DNA from: CAUZWH01 sp965224275
Lineage (GTDB): Bacteria; Pseudomonadota; Alphaproteobacteria; SHVV01
Assembly: GCA_965224275.1 (NCBI GenBank)
Contig: CBDCYR010000005.1
Location: forward strand, 1,054,001 to 1,118,000
Reading direction: 5' to 3'
Length of the DNA: 64,000 nt
Of the stretch, positions 35,183-43,960 are shown one piece after another. Below the pieces are notes generated by a model. That model was given only the letters and a program-made list of their open reading frames with translations, did not search any database and was not told the DNA's origin. The translations under genes were made by a program, and so were the position numbers. Each line of letters opens with the position of its first letter. The stretch's first letter is position 1.

Positions 35183-36631
35183 GATCGTGTCCCGCGGAGT
35201 GGTGTAAGAGCGTTGCGCTCTACGCTGCTCCCGGCGGGTAGGGCCGGGACGTTCAGGCTGCCACGGTGGGCAGCGTGATGGGGACATCATCGCTCAGCGG
35301 AGCGATGGATTCCAGCGTCATGTATCTCCTTGAGACGGCCCACTCGTCGTTCTGCTCGAGAAGGATGGCGCCGACGAGCCGTGTGATGGCGGCTTCGTTG
35401 GGAAAGATACCGACGACGTTGGTGCGACGCTTGACCTCGGCATGGAGCCGTTCGATCGGGTTTGTGGAGTGCAATTTCTGGCGGTGCTCCCTGGGGAAGC
35501 TCATGTAGGCGAGGACGTCGTGCTCGGCTTCGTCCATGAGAACTGCCAGCTTGGGCACCTTGAGCCTGAGCTGGTCGGCGACCTGGCGCCACTGGACCTT
35601 CGCGCTGTCGGCGTCCTCCTGGGCGAAGGCGGTGGCGACGAAGGCGGAGACGACGCGCCGGCCCTGGCGGCCGGCATGGGCCAGCAGGTTGCGGGCGAAG
35701 TGCACGCGGCAGCGCTGCCATGTGGCGCCGAGGATCCGGGTCGCGGCGGCCTTCAGGCCCTTGTGGTCGTCGGAGATCACCAGCTTCACGCCGCGCAGCC
35801 CGCGCCGGGCCAGCGAGCGCAGGAACTCGGTCCAGAAGGCCTCGGCCTCAGACGCGCCGATCGCCATGCCCAGGACCTCGCGGCGGCCCTGGTCGTTGAC
35901 GGCCACAGCCACGGTCACCGCGACCGAGACGATGCGCCCGGCCTCGCGCACCTTTACATAGGTTGCGTCGAGCCACAGATAGGGCCAGTCGCCCTCCAGC
36001 GATCGATCGAGGAAGCCGTTGACCTTATCGTCGATCTCGCCGCACAGCCTGGAGACCTGGCTCTTGGAGACGCCCGACATGCCCATGGCCTGCACCAGGT
36101 CGTCGACCGAGCGGGTCGACACGCCCTGGATGTAGGCCTCCTGGATCACCGCAGCCAGCGCCTTCTCGGCCATCCGCCGCGGCTCCAGGAAGCCCGGGAA
36201 GTAGCTCCCCTTCCTCAGCTTCGGGATCTTCAGCTCGACCGTGCCGGCCCGCGTCTCCCAGGACCGGTCGCGGTAGCCGTTGCGGTGGGTGATACGATCC
36301 GCCGAGCGCTCGCCGTGAGCGGCGCCGGTCAGGCCCTCGACCTCCAGTGCCATCAGCCGCTCGGCCGTGAAGCCGATCATCTCGCGAAGCAGATCGGCAT
36401 CGGAGCTCTTCTCCAAAAGCGCGCGCAGGGTCATCATGTCCTGGGTCATCGTGGTTCTCCTTCGGGTCAGGTTGGTTTGCACTAGCCCAACCCTAAACCG
36501 GAACCGCGATGGCCTCCGCTGTGGATAGCCGGCTTGCCTACGCCAGACTCTCGGCGGTCGCTACGGCAAGCCGCCTACCCACAGCTAACAGAGGCTCCAA
36601 CAACTCCTACACCACGTCCTGGGACACGACC
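35183..36631. mobile_element. IS256-family element (first type), copy 1, exact 8-bp duplication
   Basis: 1,449 bp, with imperfect inverted repeats GATCGTGTCCCGCGGAGTGG and (right, read inward) GGTCGTGTCCCAGGACGTGG. Flanked by CCTTATGA on both sides (35175-35182 and 36632-36639), as expected for IS256 (8-9 bp). It lies upstream of the peptide-binding protein gene. Confidence 0.92.
35253..36449 (-). CDS. IS256-family transposase (first type), intact
   Basis: 398 residues from ATG 36449 (ribosome site AAGGAG seven bases upstream). Mutator-type DDE core: WPYLWLDATYVKV, LVISDDHKGLKAA and STNPIERLHAEVKRR, with the CRVHFARNLLAH motif. Complete and probably active. Confidence 0.93.
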   Translation of the reverse strand: MTQDMMTLRALLEKSSDADLLREMIGFTAERLMALEVEGLTGAAHGERSADRITHRNGYRDRSWETRAGTVELKIPKLRKGSYFPGFLEPRRMAEKALAAVIQEAYIQGVSTRSVDDLVQAMGMSGVSKSQVSRLCGEIDDKVNGFLDRSLEGDWPYLWLDATYVKVREAGRIVSVAVTVAVAVNDQGRREVLGMAIGASEAEAFWTEFLRSLARRGLRGVKLVISDDHKGLKAAATRILGATWQRCRVHFARNLLAHAGRQGRRVVSAFVATAFAQEDADSAKVQWRQVADQLRLKVPKLAVLMDEAEHDVLAYMSFPREHRQKLHSTNPIERLHAEVKRRTNVVGIFPNEAAITRLVGAILLEQNDEWAVSRRYMTLESIAPLSDDVPITLPTVAA

Positions 36632-36697
36632 CCTTATGATATCGGGTCGGCTTCCGTTTGGCGACAGACCCCTGATCGACTGTCGGTAACACGCGAT
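36632..36697. other. Right flank of IS256 element
   Basis: Begins with CCTTATGA and ends where an ISNCY end (TGTCCGGTTTATGTACC) starts. No gene. Confidence 0.4.
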
Positions 36698-36891
36698 ATG
36701 TCCGGTTTATGTACCAGATGATCTGTCCGGTTTTAGAACGCCTTCAAACCATGGAGGGAGGCGATGCGTCGGACGGAGCAGGTACAGGGACTGAGATTGA
36801 TGAAGTTCGAGGAGGTATACGCTCGTACCGGCGAGCGTCTGTTAAGCCAGGCCGAGGCGGCGGAGGTTTTGGGCGTCTCGGAGCGCTGTCC
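36698..36891 (+). mobile_element. ISNCY-type element, 5' fragment
   Basis: Inverted-repeat end TGTCCGGTTTATGTACCAGA is followed by ATG 36764 and MRRTEQVQGLRLMKFEEVY...LSQAEAAEVLGVSER, the N-terminus of an ISNCY transposase. Homology stops after SER, at about 36891. Together with the 3' fragment at 32710 it brackets the yejA-type gene. Confidence 0.75.
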
Positions 36892-36976
36892 CTTCTATTT
36901 ATTACATCGGCCCTCCCAACGACGGCTCCGTTCTCCGGAATGGACAGCAAATTGATCTAGCAGGCTACTGAAAAAG

Positions 36977-37303
36977 TCACCATCTTTGCGCATTTTGAAT
37001 TGCTTGCTCGGCGAGATGAAAGTGGATTTCGGTTTCGATGGCGCCGTCTTCGTCGAGTTCGGCCGAATTGTCGCCGTTGACCTCGTCCATTTCATCGAAA
37101 CCGTGCCAGGTACAGAAGATGATGCGGCGGGAATACTCACAATCGATGCCTCCCTGGACGCAACCGAAGGCGAATTCGCCCCGTCCATCGTCCTCGAACG
37201 TGATGTGCGCGGCTTCGACGAGACGGGGATAATCGCGATCCCATAAATCGGCTTCGAGGATGCGCCCTTTGCCGATCAGGGCACATTCGATTTCCCGTAT
37301 CAT
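36977..37303 (-). CDS. Hypothetical protein linked to the IS remnant
   Basis: 108 residues from ATG 37303, acidic: MIREIECALIGKGRILEADLWDRDYPRLVEAAHITFED (quoted in part), a segment with C and H (DCEYSRRIIFCTWHGFDEMDE), and an acidic end. Not recognised. The ATG overlaps the transposase stop (ATGA), so it was translated with it; a passenger or regulator of the IS is possible. Confidence 0.55.
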   Translation of the reverse strand: MIREIECALIGKGRILEADLWDRDYPRLVEAAHITFEDDGRGEFAFGCVQGGIDCEYSRRIIFCTWHGFDEMDEVNGDNSAELDEDGAIETEIHFHLAEQAIQNAQRW

Positions 37304-37452
37304 GGCGGCGCCTCCGCCAGCAGCTTGGGTGGTCGGATGAGGTTGTAGGCGGCCAAGGCAAGGACCAATGATGCCTCGACCAGGCGACGCCCCCGGAACC
37401 TCATCTTCTGCTGGCCACCCTGGACCTTGACCCAACCGAAGGCACTGCCGAG
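37300..37452 (-). pseudogene. IS5/IS1182-type transposase, C-terminal fragment
   Basis: The reading LGSAFGWVKVQGGQQKMRFR and then VEASLVLALAAYNLIRPPKL has the typical final segment of DDE_Tnp_1-type transposases (the E-x6-R region is probably just upstream and lost). Stop TGA at 37302-37300. Confidence 0.6.
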
Positions 37453-37566
37453 TTAACTGATTACAGGCTGTTTCCGGCATTTCTCCATGAGGCTAAGCCA
37501 TTGAAATTACGTAGAGCAGCCATGGACAATTTACCGATATTTCGGAGTGAATCCGGTTGACTTAAC
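37452..37566 (-). repeat. MITE-like repeat (GTTAAC-ended), copy 1
   Basis: 115 bp. Its minus strand aligns along its full length with 41361-41470 (shared GGATTCACTCCGAAAT / GGAGTTACTCCGAAAT and AATGGCTTAGCCTCATGG). Ends are GTTAA...TTAAC. No coding capacity. Confidence 0.7.
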
Positions 37567-37869
37567 AGATCCTGACCGCATATGAGCGGAATATGCTCTA
37601 ACGCGCTATCGCAGTTCGGGTGTCGCGTGCCTTGACCCAATCGCGGAAGAACGCGTTCAACGAATTGCCGCGTGTGGCGGGGACCACTTACAAGTTCGTG
37701 AACATTGGGCAGCGCTCGCTTTCAGCAGGGGGCGGGCGATGCTACTGCCGGAGCGGTGCCGTCGCAAGTTCGGTCGGCGGCGAGGTCAGGGCGGATTTGT
37801 ACTTCGACCTTTCGCCATCTCTGCCAGCGAGTTGCCTGAAATAGTGGACTTCTTCCCCGTGTCCTGATA
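37567..37869. other. Gap with no gene seen
   Basis: A plus-strand frame near 37650 (AFNELPRVAGTTYKFVNIGQRS) is protein-like but has no recognisable family or start. Nothing firm is called. Confidence 0.35.
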
Positions 37870-37881
37870 TGAGTGCCGCGA

Positions 37882-39874
37882 GGCAGACGTGGGGACGGGG
37901 AAGCCGTGGCGGTTCTTTCGGAGGTGGCGGTCGACATCGTGGCGGCGGAGGATGAGGCCCGCTTCCGCGACTTGATGCAGACACACCACTACCTCGGCGC
38001 GGTGCCAGGGATGGGCGAAACCGTGCGCTATGTCGCGCACCATCGAGGGCGATGGCTGGCGCTCTTGGTGTTCTCGGCGCCGGCGCTGAAGTGCGGCGCG
38101 CGCGACCGCTGGATCGGCTGGGACCGCGGCCTCCAGTTCGGCCGTCTGCACCTGGTCACCAACAACGCGCGCTTCCTGATCCTGCCCGGCGGTGAGCGCA
38201 ACCTCGGCTCGCGCGTGCTCTCGCTATGCATGCGCCGTCTGGTGAGGGACTGGCCGGCCCGCTTCGGTCACGACGTGCTCCTGGCGGAGACGTTCGTGGA
38301 CCCGGCGCTCTTCCGAGGCACCGTCTACCGCGCCGCCAACTGGATCGAGGTCGGGCGCACCCGCGGCTTCGCCCGCGGCGGGCAGGGCTACAGCGAGCAC
38401 GCGCGGCCCAAGCTCGTGTTCCTTCATCCCCTTTGCCGGCGCGCGCGAGCCCGGCTGCGGGCCGCCGATCTCGACCCCCGCCTGCGACATGGAGTGCCCA
38501 AGATGACGCTCACCGCCGCACAGATGCGATCCCTGCCCGAGTTCTTCCAGAACATCGACGATCCCCGCCGCCGGCAGGGCCGGCGCCATGCCCTGCCCAC
38601 GGTGCTGGCGCTCGCCGCCGCCGCGACGTTGTGCGGCATGCGCGGCTACAAGGCGATGAGCGAATGGGTCGACGATCTCAGCCCCAGGGTGTTGCAGCGC
38701 TTCCGCGTGCGCCGCCGCGACGGCCAGTACCGCCCGCCCAGCCTGTCGGCGATGCGCAGCCTGCTGATCCGCGTCGAGCCGGCCCAGCTCGACGCCGCCC
38801 TGAGGACCTGGCACGAGACCCACGGCTCGGGCGACAGCGCGCTGGCCATCGACGGCAAGACCATCCGCGGCGCCATCGATGACGATGGCAAACAGGCTCA
38901 TGTGCTCGGCATCATAGGCCACGAGACCAAGGCGCCCTGGGGTCAAAAAAAGTCGGCATGAGGCCCGACGCCGACGATGGCGAGAAGCGCACCAACGAGA
39001 TCGGCACAGTCATCCCCCTGCTCGAGACGGTGCCCGACATCGCGGGCCGCACCGTCACCGCCGATGCCCTGCTCACCCAGCGGGCGCTGGCCAGGTATCT
39101 GCTCGACCGCGGCGCGGACTACCTGTTCACCGTCAAGGGCAACCAGCCGACACTGCTGAGCGATATCCGGCTTCTGCTCAATGAGACCATCGCCGGGCGC
39201 GAGCCGGACTTCACGGACGAGAGCCCAAAACCCGAGCACGGCCGACGCGAGCGGCGCTCCATCTGGGTCTCCAGCGAGCTCAACGACTATCTCGACTTCC
39301 CCGGCGTCGGACAGGTCTTCGCCGTGCGCCGCGAAACCGTCGAGGTCAAGTCCGGCAAGCACCGCTGCGAGACGGCTTACGGCGTCACAAGCCTGACCAC
39401 GCAGGCCGCATCACCGGAACGCCTGCTCACCCTCAATCGCGGGCACTGGACCATCGAGGCGACGCACCACATCCTCGACTGGAGCTTCGACGAGGATCGC
39501 AGCCGCATCCGTTCAGGCCACGGCCCGGAGAACATGACCCTGCTGCGGCGCTTCGCCATCGGCCTCATCAAGGGACGCGGGCTCGCCGTCGCCGAGACCA
39601 TGCGAAATCTGGCCAGGAACCCGCGCCGCGTCCTCGACTTATTGAAAATGACGGACAACGTCGCCCCCAGGCCAGCGCCCGGCTGACTGCGCTCTCCGGC
39701 TCTCGTCCATCGCCTCGCCGCCAACCCCCGGCACGCCGGGGGCGAGCGGTCATGCCCAGATGAAGCCGTGCTCAACCCTCGCGGCCAAGGGGATCGCTAT
39801 ACGGCGGCACGGCAGCGGCCAAATCCGACGCCCAGCCCCCGCAAGGACCCCAACGAAAGCGGGTGGACCATGAT
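37882..39874. mobile_element. ISAs1-family element with DUF4338 domain; boundaries approximate
   Basis: The transposase gene fills most of it. The 12-bp direct repeat TGAGTGCCGCGA flanks it (37870-37881 and 39875-39886) and may be the target duplication. No matching inverted repeats were found just inside these repeats, so the exact ends are uncertain. It lies immediately downstream of the M23 peptidase stop. Confidence 0.5.
37906..39686 (+). CDS. ISAs1 transposase fused to DUF4338, joined across a -1 frameshift site
   Basis: Residues about 1-175 from GTG 37906 form a DUF4338 (DruA-like) domain (THHYLGAVPGMGETVRYVAH; NNARFLILP; NLGSRVLSLCMRRLVRDWP; LLAETFVD; VYRAANWIEVGRTRG). Then comes the ISAs1 part: MTLTAAQMRSLPEFFQNIDD, LAIDGKTIRGAID and GIIGHETKAPWGQKK. 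Frame 0 stops at 38957. A -1 shift at A-AAA-AAG (38946-38952) gives QKKVGMRPDADDGEKRTNEI, the normal family sequence, and continues to 39686 (GADYLFTVKGNQPTLL; HWTIEATHHILDW). It is either programmed frameshifting or a one-base homopolymer error. Confidence 0.75.
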
Positions 39875-39900
39875 TGAGTGCCGCGACTAGGCGGCCAAAA

Positions 39901-41262
39901 TCAGAACGAATTTGCCGTGGCGGCGAGGTGGGTCGGGCCGGCGAGTGCGTGGTACTGACGGTCGAGTTCGGCGCGGTGGGCCTGAAAACGCGCCAACTCC
40001 CGGCCTGTGAGCTTTTCGCGGGACGGCAGCTTGAGGCTGAGTGGGTTGATCGGGCGGCCATTTCTGTGGATCTCGTAGTGCAGGTGCGGGCCGGTGGAGC
40101 GACCCGTGGAGCCGACATAACCGATCACTTGGCCCTGGCGGACGCGGCTGCCGCGCTTGAGACCGCGGACATAGCCATTGAGGTGGCCATAGGCGGTCTG
40201 GTAGGTGCCGTTGTGGCGGATGCGGATATAGTTTCCGTAGTTCCCCTTGCGGCCGAGCGCGACAATGCGGCCGTCGCCAGCAGCGTAGATCGGCGTGCCG
40301 CGCGGTGCCGCAAAATCCACGCCGGCATGCAGCAGGGTGAATCCGAGGATCGGGTGCACCCGCTTGCCAAAGCGCGACGACAGCCGCGCGCCGTCAATCG
40401 GCGCCTTCATCACCGTCTTTCTGAGGCTCGCCCCCATCGCGTTGAACCAGCCGAGCGTGCCAGCGGTCGTGCGGTAGCGGTAAAGCGGCAGCGCCGTGCC
40501 GCGCAGCACGAGACGGGCGTACTCGATCGCGCCGTCGTGCACCACGATGCCGGTGGGATCGACGAAGCGCGCATACATCGTGGTAAACTCATCGCCGGCT
40601 CGGAGTTCGCGTTGGAAATCGACATCGAAACTGTAGAGCCTAATCAGCTCGGCCAGTACGCGGGGCGGGATGCCGGCGGCAGTGCCGTCGACATGCAGAC
40701 TTGCTGAGATGGTCCCGCCAGCGCGTGCGAGCAGGCGCTTTAGCGGCTTAATGAGCTCGGTCGCGTGGAAGGCGCCGGCGCCGTTGCGGCGCACTTCGAC
40801 ATCGCGGTCCCAGGCCAGCGGCAGGCGGAGTCCGGTAAGCGTAAGTCGCGGTGGGGCATCCGCCGCCGGCCCGGCAGGCTCCGCGCCGGCCCGGCCGAAC
40901 GTCAGTTCGAGCCGATCGCCGATATGGAGGTCGCGGCGCAGGTCGTAGACACCCTTCAACGGCATGATCGCCGCGTGCGCGGTGCGCCGCCCGACGCCGG
41001 CGCGCGCCAGCACACCTATCAAATTGTCGCCAAGCCCGACCACGACGACGCGGGTTGTCGGCATGAATGGCGCTGGTTCATACTCGCTTTCCCAGCGCGT
41101 CAGATAGTGCACTTCGGCTGCCGGGGTGCGTTCGGTCTCGAGATCGACAGTTGCCAGCATCACCGCGGGGGTGTCGTGATAGCTAGTGACCGCCACCGTG
41201 CCGAGCCCGGCGATGACGGCAGCGGCAAGCCATTTTTTGCGATCAACGGACAGTGGCGGCAT
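39901..41262 (-). CDS. M23-family peptidoglycan DD-metalloendopeptidase
   Basis: 453 residues. Short N-terminal hydrophobic segment (WLAAAVIAGLGTVAVTSY) suggests a membrane anchor or signal. A LysM-like/OapA region lies at about 60-130, and the LytM zinc protease domain is C-terminal: SRFGKRVHPILGF, LHAGVDFAAPRGTPIYAAGDG (H...D) and TGPHLHYEIHRNG (HxH). These cut peptide cross-links of the cell wall during growth and division. Complete and probably functional; an ISAs1 element has inserted just after its stop. Confidence 0.88.
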   Translation of the reverse strand: MPPLSVDRKKWLAAAVIAGLGTVAVTSYHDTPAVMLATVDLETERTPAAEVHYLTRWESEYEPAPFMPTTRVVVVGLGDNLIGVLARAGVGRRTAHAAIMPLKGVYDLRRDLHIGDRLELTFGRAGAEPAGPAADAPPRLTLTGLRLPLAWDRDVEVRRNGAGAFHATELIKPLKRLLARAGGTISASLHVDGTAAGIPPRVLAELIRLYSFDVDFQRELRAGDEFTTMYARFVDPTGIVVHDGAIEYARLVLRGTALPLYRYRTTAGTLGWFNAMGASLRKTVMKAPIDGARLSSRFGKRVHPILGFTLLHAGVDFAAPRGTPIYAAGDGRIVALGRKGNYGNYIRIRHNGTYQTAYGHLNGYVRGLKRGSRVRQGQVIGYVGSTGRSTGPHLHYEIHRNGRPINPLSLKLPSREKLTGRELARFQAHRAELDRQYHALAGPTHLAATANSF

Positions 41263-41353
41263 CGCTTTGACAGTGTTCTCCGGAAAATCCGTGCGGGCGG
41301 GCAGGCGGTGCGCGGCATTTTTTCCAAGATACGCGTGAAGCCTCCAGGGGGCT

Positions 41354-41477
41354 TTGTCAAGTTAACCGGAGTTACTCCGAAATTTCAGTGAATTGTCGAT
41401 GGCTGCCCGATGCAAATTCATTGGCTTAGCCTCATGGGGAAATGCCCAAAACAGCCTACAATCAGTTAACTTGACAA
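41354..41477 (+). repeat. MITE-like repeat (GTTAAC-ended), copy 2
   Basis: 124 bp, with inverted ends TTGTCAAGTTAACC and (right, read inward) TTGTCAAGTTAACT. The interior aligns with 37452-37566. It lies upstream of the M23 gene start. Confidence 0.75.
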
Positions 41478-41825
41478 TGTCTCTGACGGTATTCCGGTTC
41501 TAATTTTGCAATCAATGTGTTGGTGTTGATTTGGATGGCTTTAGATCCGGGCGGCCCTCGGGCTCGAACCTGTGCTCGGGCCCGAGGGTCGCGGATTCCA
41601 GGGCGCACCGGGCCGGGACCTGCTCACAACTGCGGATACTGCCGCCCATGGCCGTCCGCCATGCGTAACGGGAACAATCTGTCGCGCTCCCGAGCCCCTC
41701 CGATGTCGGGCTGTCGCCGCAGAGGAAGGTGAAGTGCGATCCAAAGCGACGGCCAACGCCGACCCGTTCCCGCGCGACCTGGTCGGCGGCAGCATTGCAA
41801 GGGCCGCTGCGGCATTCTGGAAGCG
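41478..41825. other. Gap with no gene seen
   Basis: No recognisable gene on either strand. Some open frames exist because of GC content. Confidence 0.4.
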
Positions 41826-42824
41826 CTACTCCCCGCCAACATCCGGGCGTCGAACCTTTTCGGTAAGGAATCGCTCAATCTGGCCGAGCAGGGTATCAAG
41901 CGCGTCGCCGCCTGCATACACTTTGTTCAACTTGCTCAGGGCGTCGACTGCCTCCCGTTCGTCTATGTCAGGAAAAAACTCTGCAAGGGTGTCCAGACTA
42001 ACTTCAAAATATAGTTGGCCACCGCTGTCGCCGGCCGAGGGGTACGCGTACATCAGCATCCGAGCGCGGTTGGCTGGTGGCACGATGCTCACGGATAATT
42101 TGTTGGGCTTAACCTTCAGACCTGCCGCCTCCGCGATGTCCACGAAACGGTCGAACTGCTCGCCCACGCCTGCGTCTGCGGCCCGGTGACGAACCGCTTC
42201 GACAGTGAAATGGCGAGGGGGCGACGACGGCTTTACCGGTTCTTCGACCACCTCACGGATCAACAGCTGCGGGCCGCCGTCCAGCTCGAATACCTCGAAG
42301 CTGACGACGCCGATCGGGACGGCGAAGCGGCCGAGAAACTCGTTCATTCGCTCCAGCCCGGGGTGGATTCCGGCGCCGACAAGCAGCACCGCAATCTCGC
42401 GCCCGTCCTCTTCGCCCGCCAGTTGCTGGTTCAGTCTTTCCGACAGCTGTGCGGCGTCGCCGAATCTGCCGAGGCCGGGTTCGAGCTTCCCCTTGAGTTC
42501 ATCGCCGTCGAAACGCGCGATCGACGAGGCGTAGTAGAGCGCCTGCGTCAACGCGCCGGAGGCGAGCACGCCGGATTTGATCTCGATCACCACCCAGCGA
42601 TCCTGCGTGTCGATGGCCAACAGATCGAGTATCCCATCGTCGATCTTTACCTGCTGGCCGACCAGTGTCAGTCCGTCCCCGATCAGCGTCACATCGTTCG
42701 CAATCCAGTCTTCGAGATGTTTCTCCAGTCCGATGTGGGAGCGCTCGACTTTCGTCGGTACCGACTGCTCCGCGGCATCCTCGCCGCGTTGCCGGCCTAT
42801 GGTCCATGCTGCCAGTTTAGCCAT
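41826..42824 (-). CDS. PD-(D/E)XK nuclease-like protein (DUF91/NucS type)
   Basis: 332 residues. Residues 25-85 form a restriction-like nuclease core: HIGLEKHLEDWIANDVTLIG, then DDGILDLLAIDTQDRWVVIE and IKSGVLASGALTQALYYASS, with D and ExK in place. The C-terminal half (KVKPNKLSVSIVPP...LYFEVSLDTLAEFFP) is unrecognised. The start overlaps the DUF262 remnant region, so they were likely one operon of a restriction or defence module. Confidence 0.7.
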   Translation of the reverse strand: MAKLAAWTIGRQRGEDAAEQSVPTKVERSHIGLEKHLEDWIANDVTLIGDGLTLVGQQVKIDDGILDLLAIDTQDRWVVIEIKSGVLASGALTQALYYASSIARFDGDELKGKLEPGLGRFGDAAQLSERLNQQLAGEEDGREIAVLLVGAGIHPGLERMNEFLGRFAVPIGVVSFEVFELDGGPQLLIREVVEEPVKPSSPPRHFTVEAVRHRAADAGVGEQFDRFVDIAEAAGLKVKPNKLSVSIVPPANRARMLMYAYPSAGDSGGQLYFEVSLDTLAEFFPDIDEREAVDALSKLNKVYAGGDALDTLLGQIERFLTEKVRRPDVGGE

Positions 42825-43023
42825 CGCCGCCTCCCTTCAACGCCGCTCCCGTCGAGTACAAGCCTTGCAGTGCGACGACAACACCCGCCTCACCCTGATC
42901 GACGAGCGACGTGCCACAAGAACCCGGGCTCCACACGAATTCCCGCTGGATCGTCGGCAGCACATATTCGTTCGAAACGATCTTGTCCAAGGCCAGCTTG
43001 ATGGTTCCGCCCTGTTGGTACAT
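42817..43023 (-). pseudogene. DUF262 (GmrSD/DndB-type) N-terminal stub
   Basis: MYQQGGTIKLALDKIVSNEYVLPTIQREFVW is the start of DUF262 proteins (IQREFVW is the diagnostic motif). It loses homology after WSPG and ends within 35 residues. A large internal deletion has probably fused it to the 5' flank of the nuclease gene. Confidence 0.7.
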
Positions 43024-43109
43024 TCAGCTTCTCCGGTGAGTTCGACAGCGCGGGGCGATCCCGAAAGGAAATCGAACCGTAGGCTCTCTTGCCTCCATCG
43101 CGAAATTCG

Positions 43110-43736
43110 TCACGACTTGCTGCCGACGACCGTGAGCCAGTCCGGGTCTTCATCCTGTCGCATGGTCCAGAATTCATCCCTCATCCGCTCGCCATATGAG
43201 TCATGCGCCTCTATTCCAAGATTCCGGTAGAAGTCCATGTCCTCGGGTTTCTTCCTGTTATACATGAGGACGGCGGTTCCGCCGGGCTTAAGAAGCCACC
43301 GGACTTTCCCGGAGAGAAGGTCGGGCTCGCCGATACAGGACGGCACGCCGAACAGGGCCACGACAAGGTCGAACTTCTGTCCTGGCTTGGGCCAGTAATC
43401 CTCGAACGGGGTTCGGATCAGACGGCTGCGGAATTCGGGATGCTTGTCTCCGAAGACACCGAGCATCCCTCGACTGGGATCGATCCCGGTATAGTGCTCC
43501 AGACGGATGTCTCTGAGGCGGAAGTCGACGAGAGACCCGGTGCCGCAGCCGATGTCGAGAATATCGGTCCCGGGGCCTATCTCCAAAGCATCGTATACCC
43601 GCCTGCTCCGCTCGACGTCGGATTCGCCCTTGTGGATCGCGAGGTCGTAAGAATCGGAAATGCCCGCATAGGGATCGAAGGGAGGCGCACTAATGGCCCG
43701 GTGTCTGACGTCAGCGCCTTTGGGACAAATTGAGGT
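43110..43736 (-). pseudogene. Class I SAM-dependent methyltransferase, 5' end cut by an IS3 fragment
   Basis: FDPYAGISDSYDL is followed by motif I ILDIGCGTGSLVDF, GIDPSRGMLGVF and LVVALFGVPSCIG, and the frame ends at 43110 (DPDWLTVVGSKS). No start codon lies in frame before the IS3 junction at about 43737, so the N-terminus is missing. The substrate cannot be told. Confidence 0.7.
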
Positions 43737-43960
43737 AATTGCATAACGGAGGATTTCTGGCTCATCGTAGTGACCGAAGGGAACGAAGATGAGACAGAAA
43801 TCAATGAGCAAGAACGACCCGGCGGAGAGAACGGTTCGGGATATTCGCCGCAAGACACGCAAGCAGTATACGGCTGAGGAGAAGATCCGGATCGTGGTGT
43901 CGGGCCTGCGCGGCGAGGAGAGCATCGCCGCCTTGTGCCGCCGCGAGGGCATCGCCGAGT
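43737..43960 (+). mobile_element. IS3-family element, left end and orfA start
   Basis: Left end TGAGGTAATTGCATAACGGA is followed by ATG 43789 (or 43804, MSKNDPAERT). The frame reads VRDIRRKTRKQYTAEEKIRIVV and then LCRREGIAES, the HTH of IS3 OrfA. It is cut at 43960 by IS1111-type copy B. Confidence 0.8.

Larger units (their letters stand above)
36961..37452 (-). mobile_element. Remnant of an IS5/IS1182-type element with a passenger gene
   Basis: 37300-37452 codes for the C-terminal 50 residues of a DDE transposase (AFGWVKVQGGQQKMRFRGRR; VLALAAYNLIRPPKLLAEAPP). A small gene follows with ATGA overlap, then the sequence GACTTTTTCAGTAGCCTG (minus strand, about 36960-36977), which looks like an IS terminus. 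The 5' part is lost at the 37452 repeat. Confidence 0.55.
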
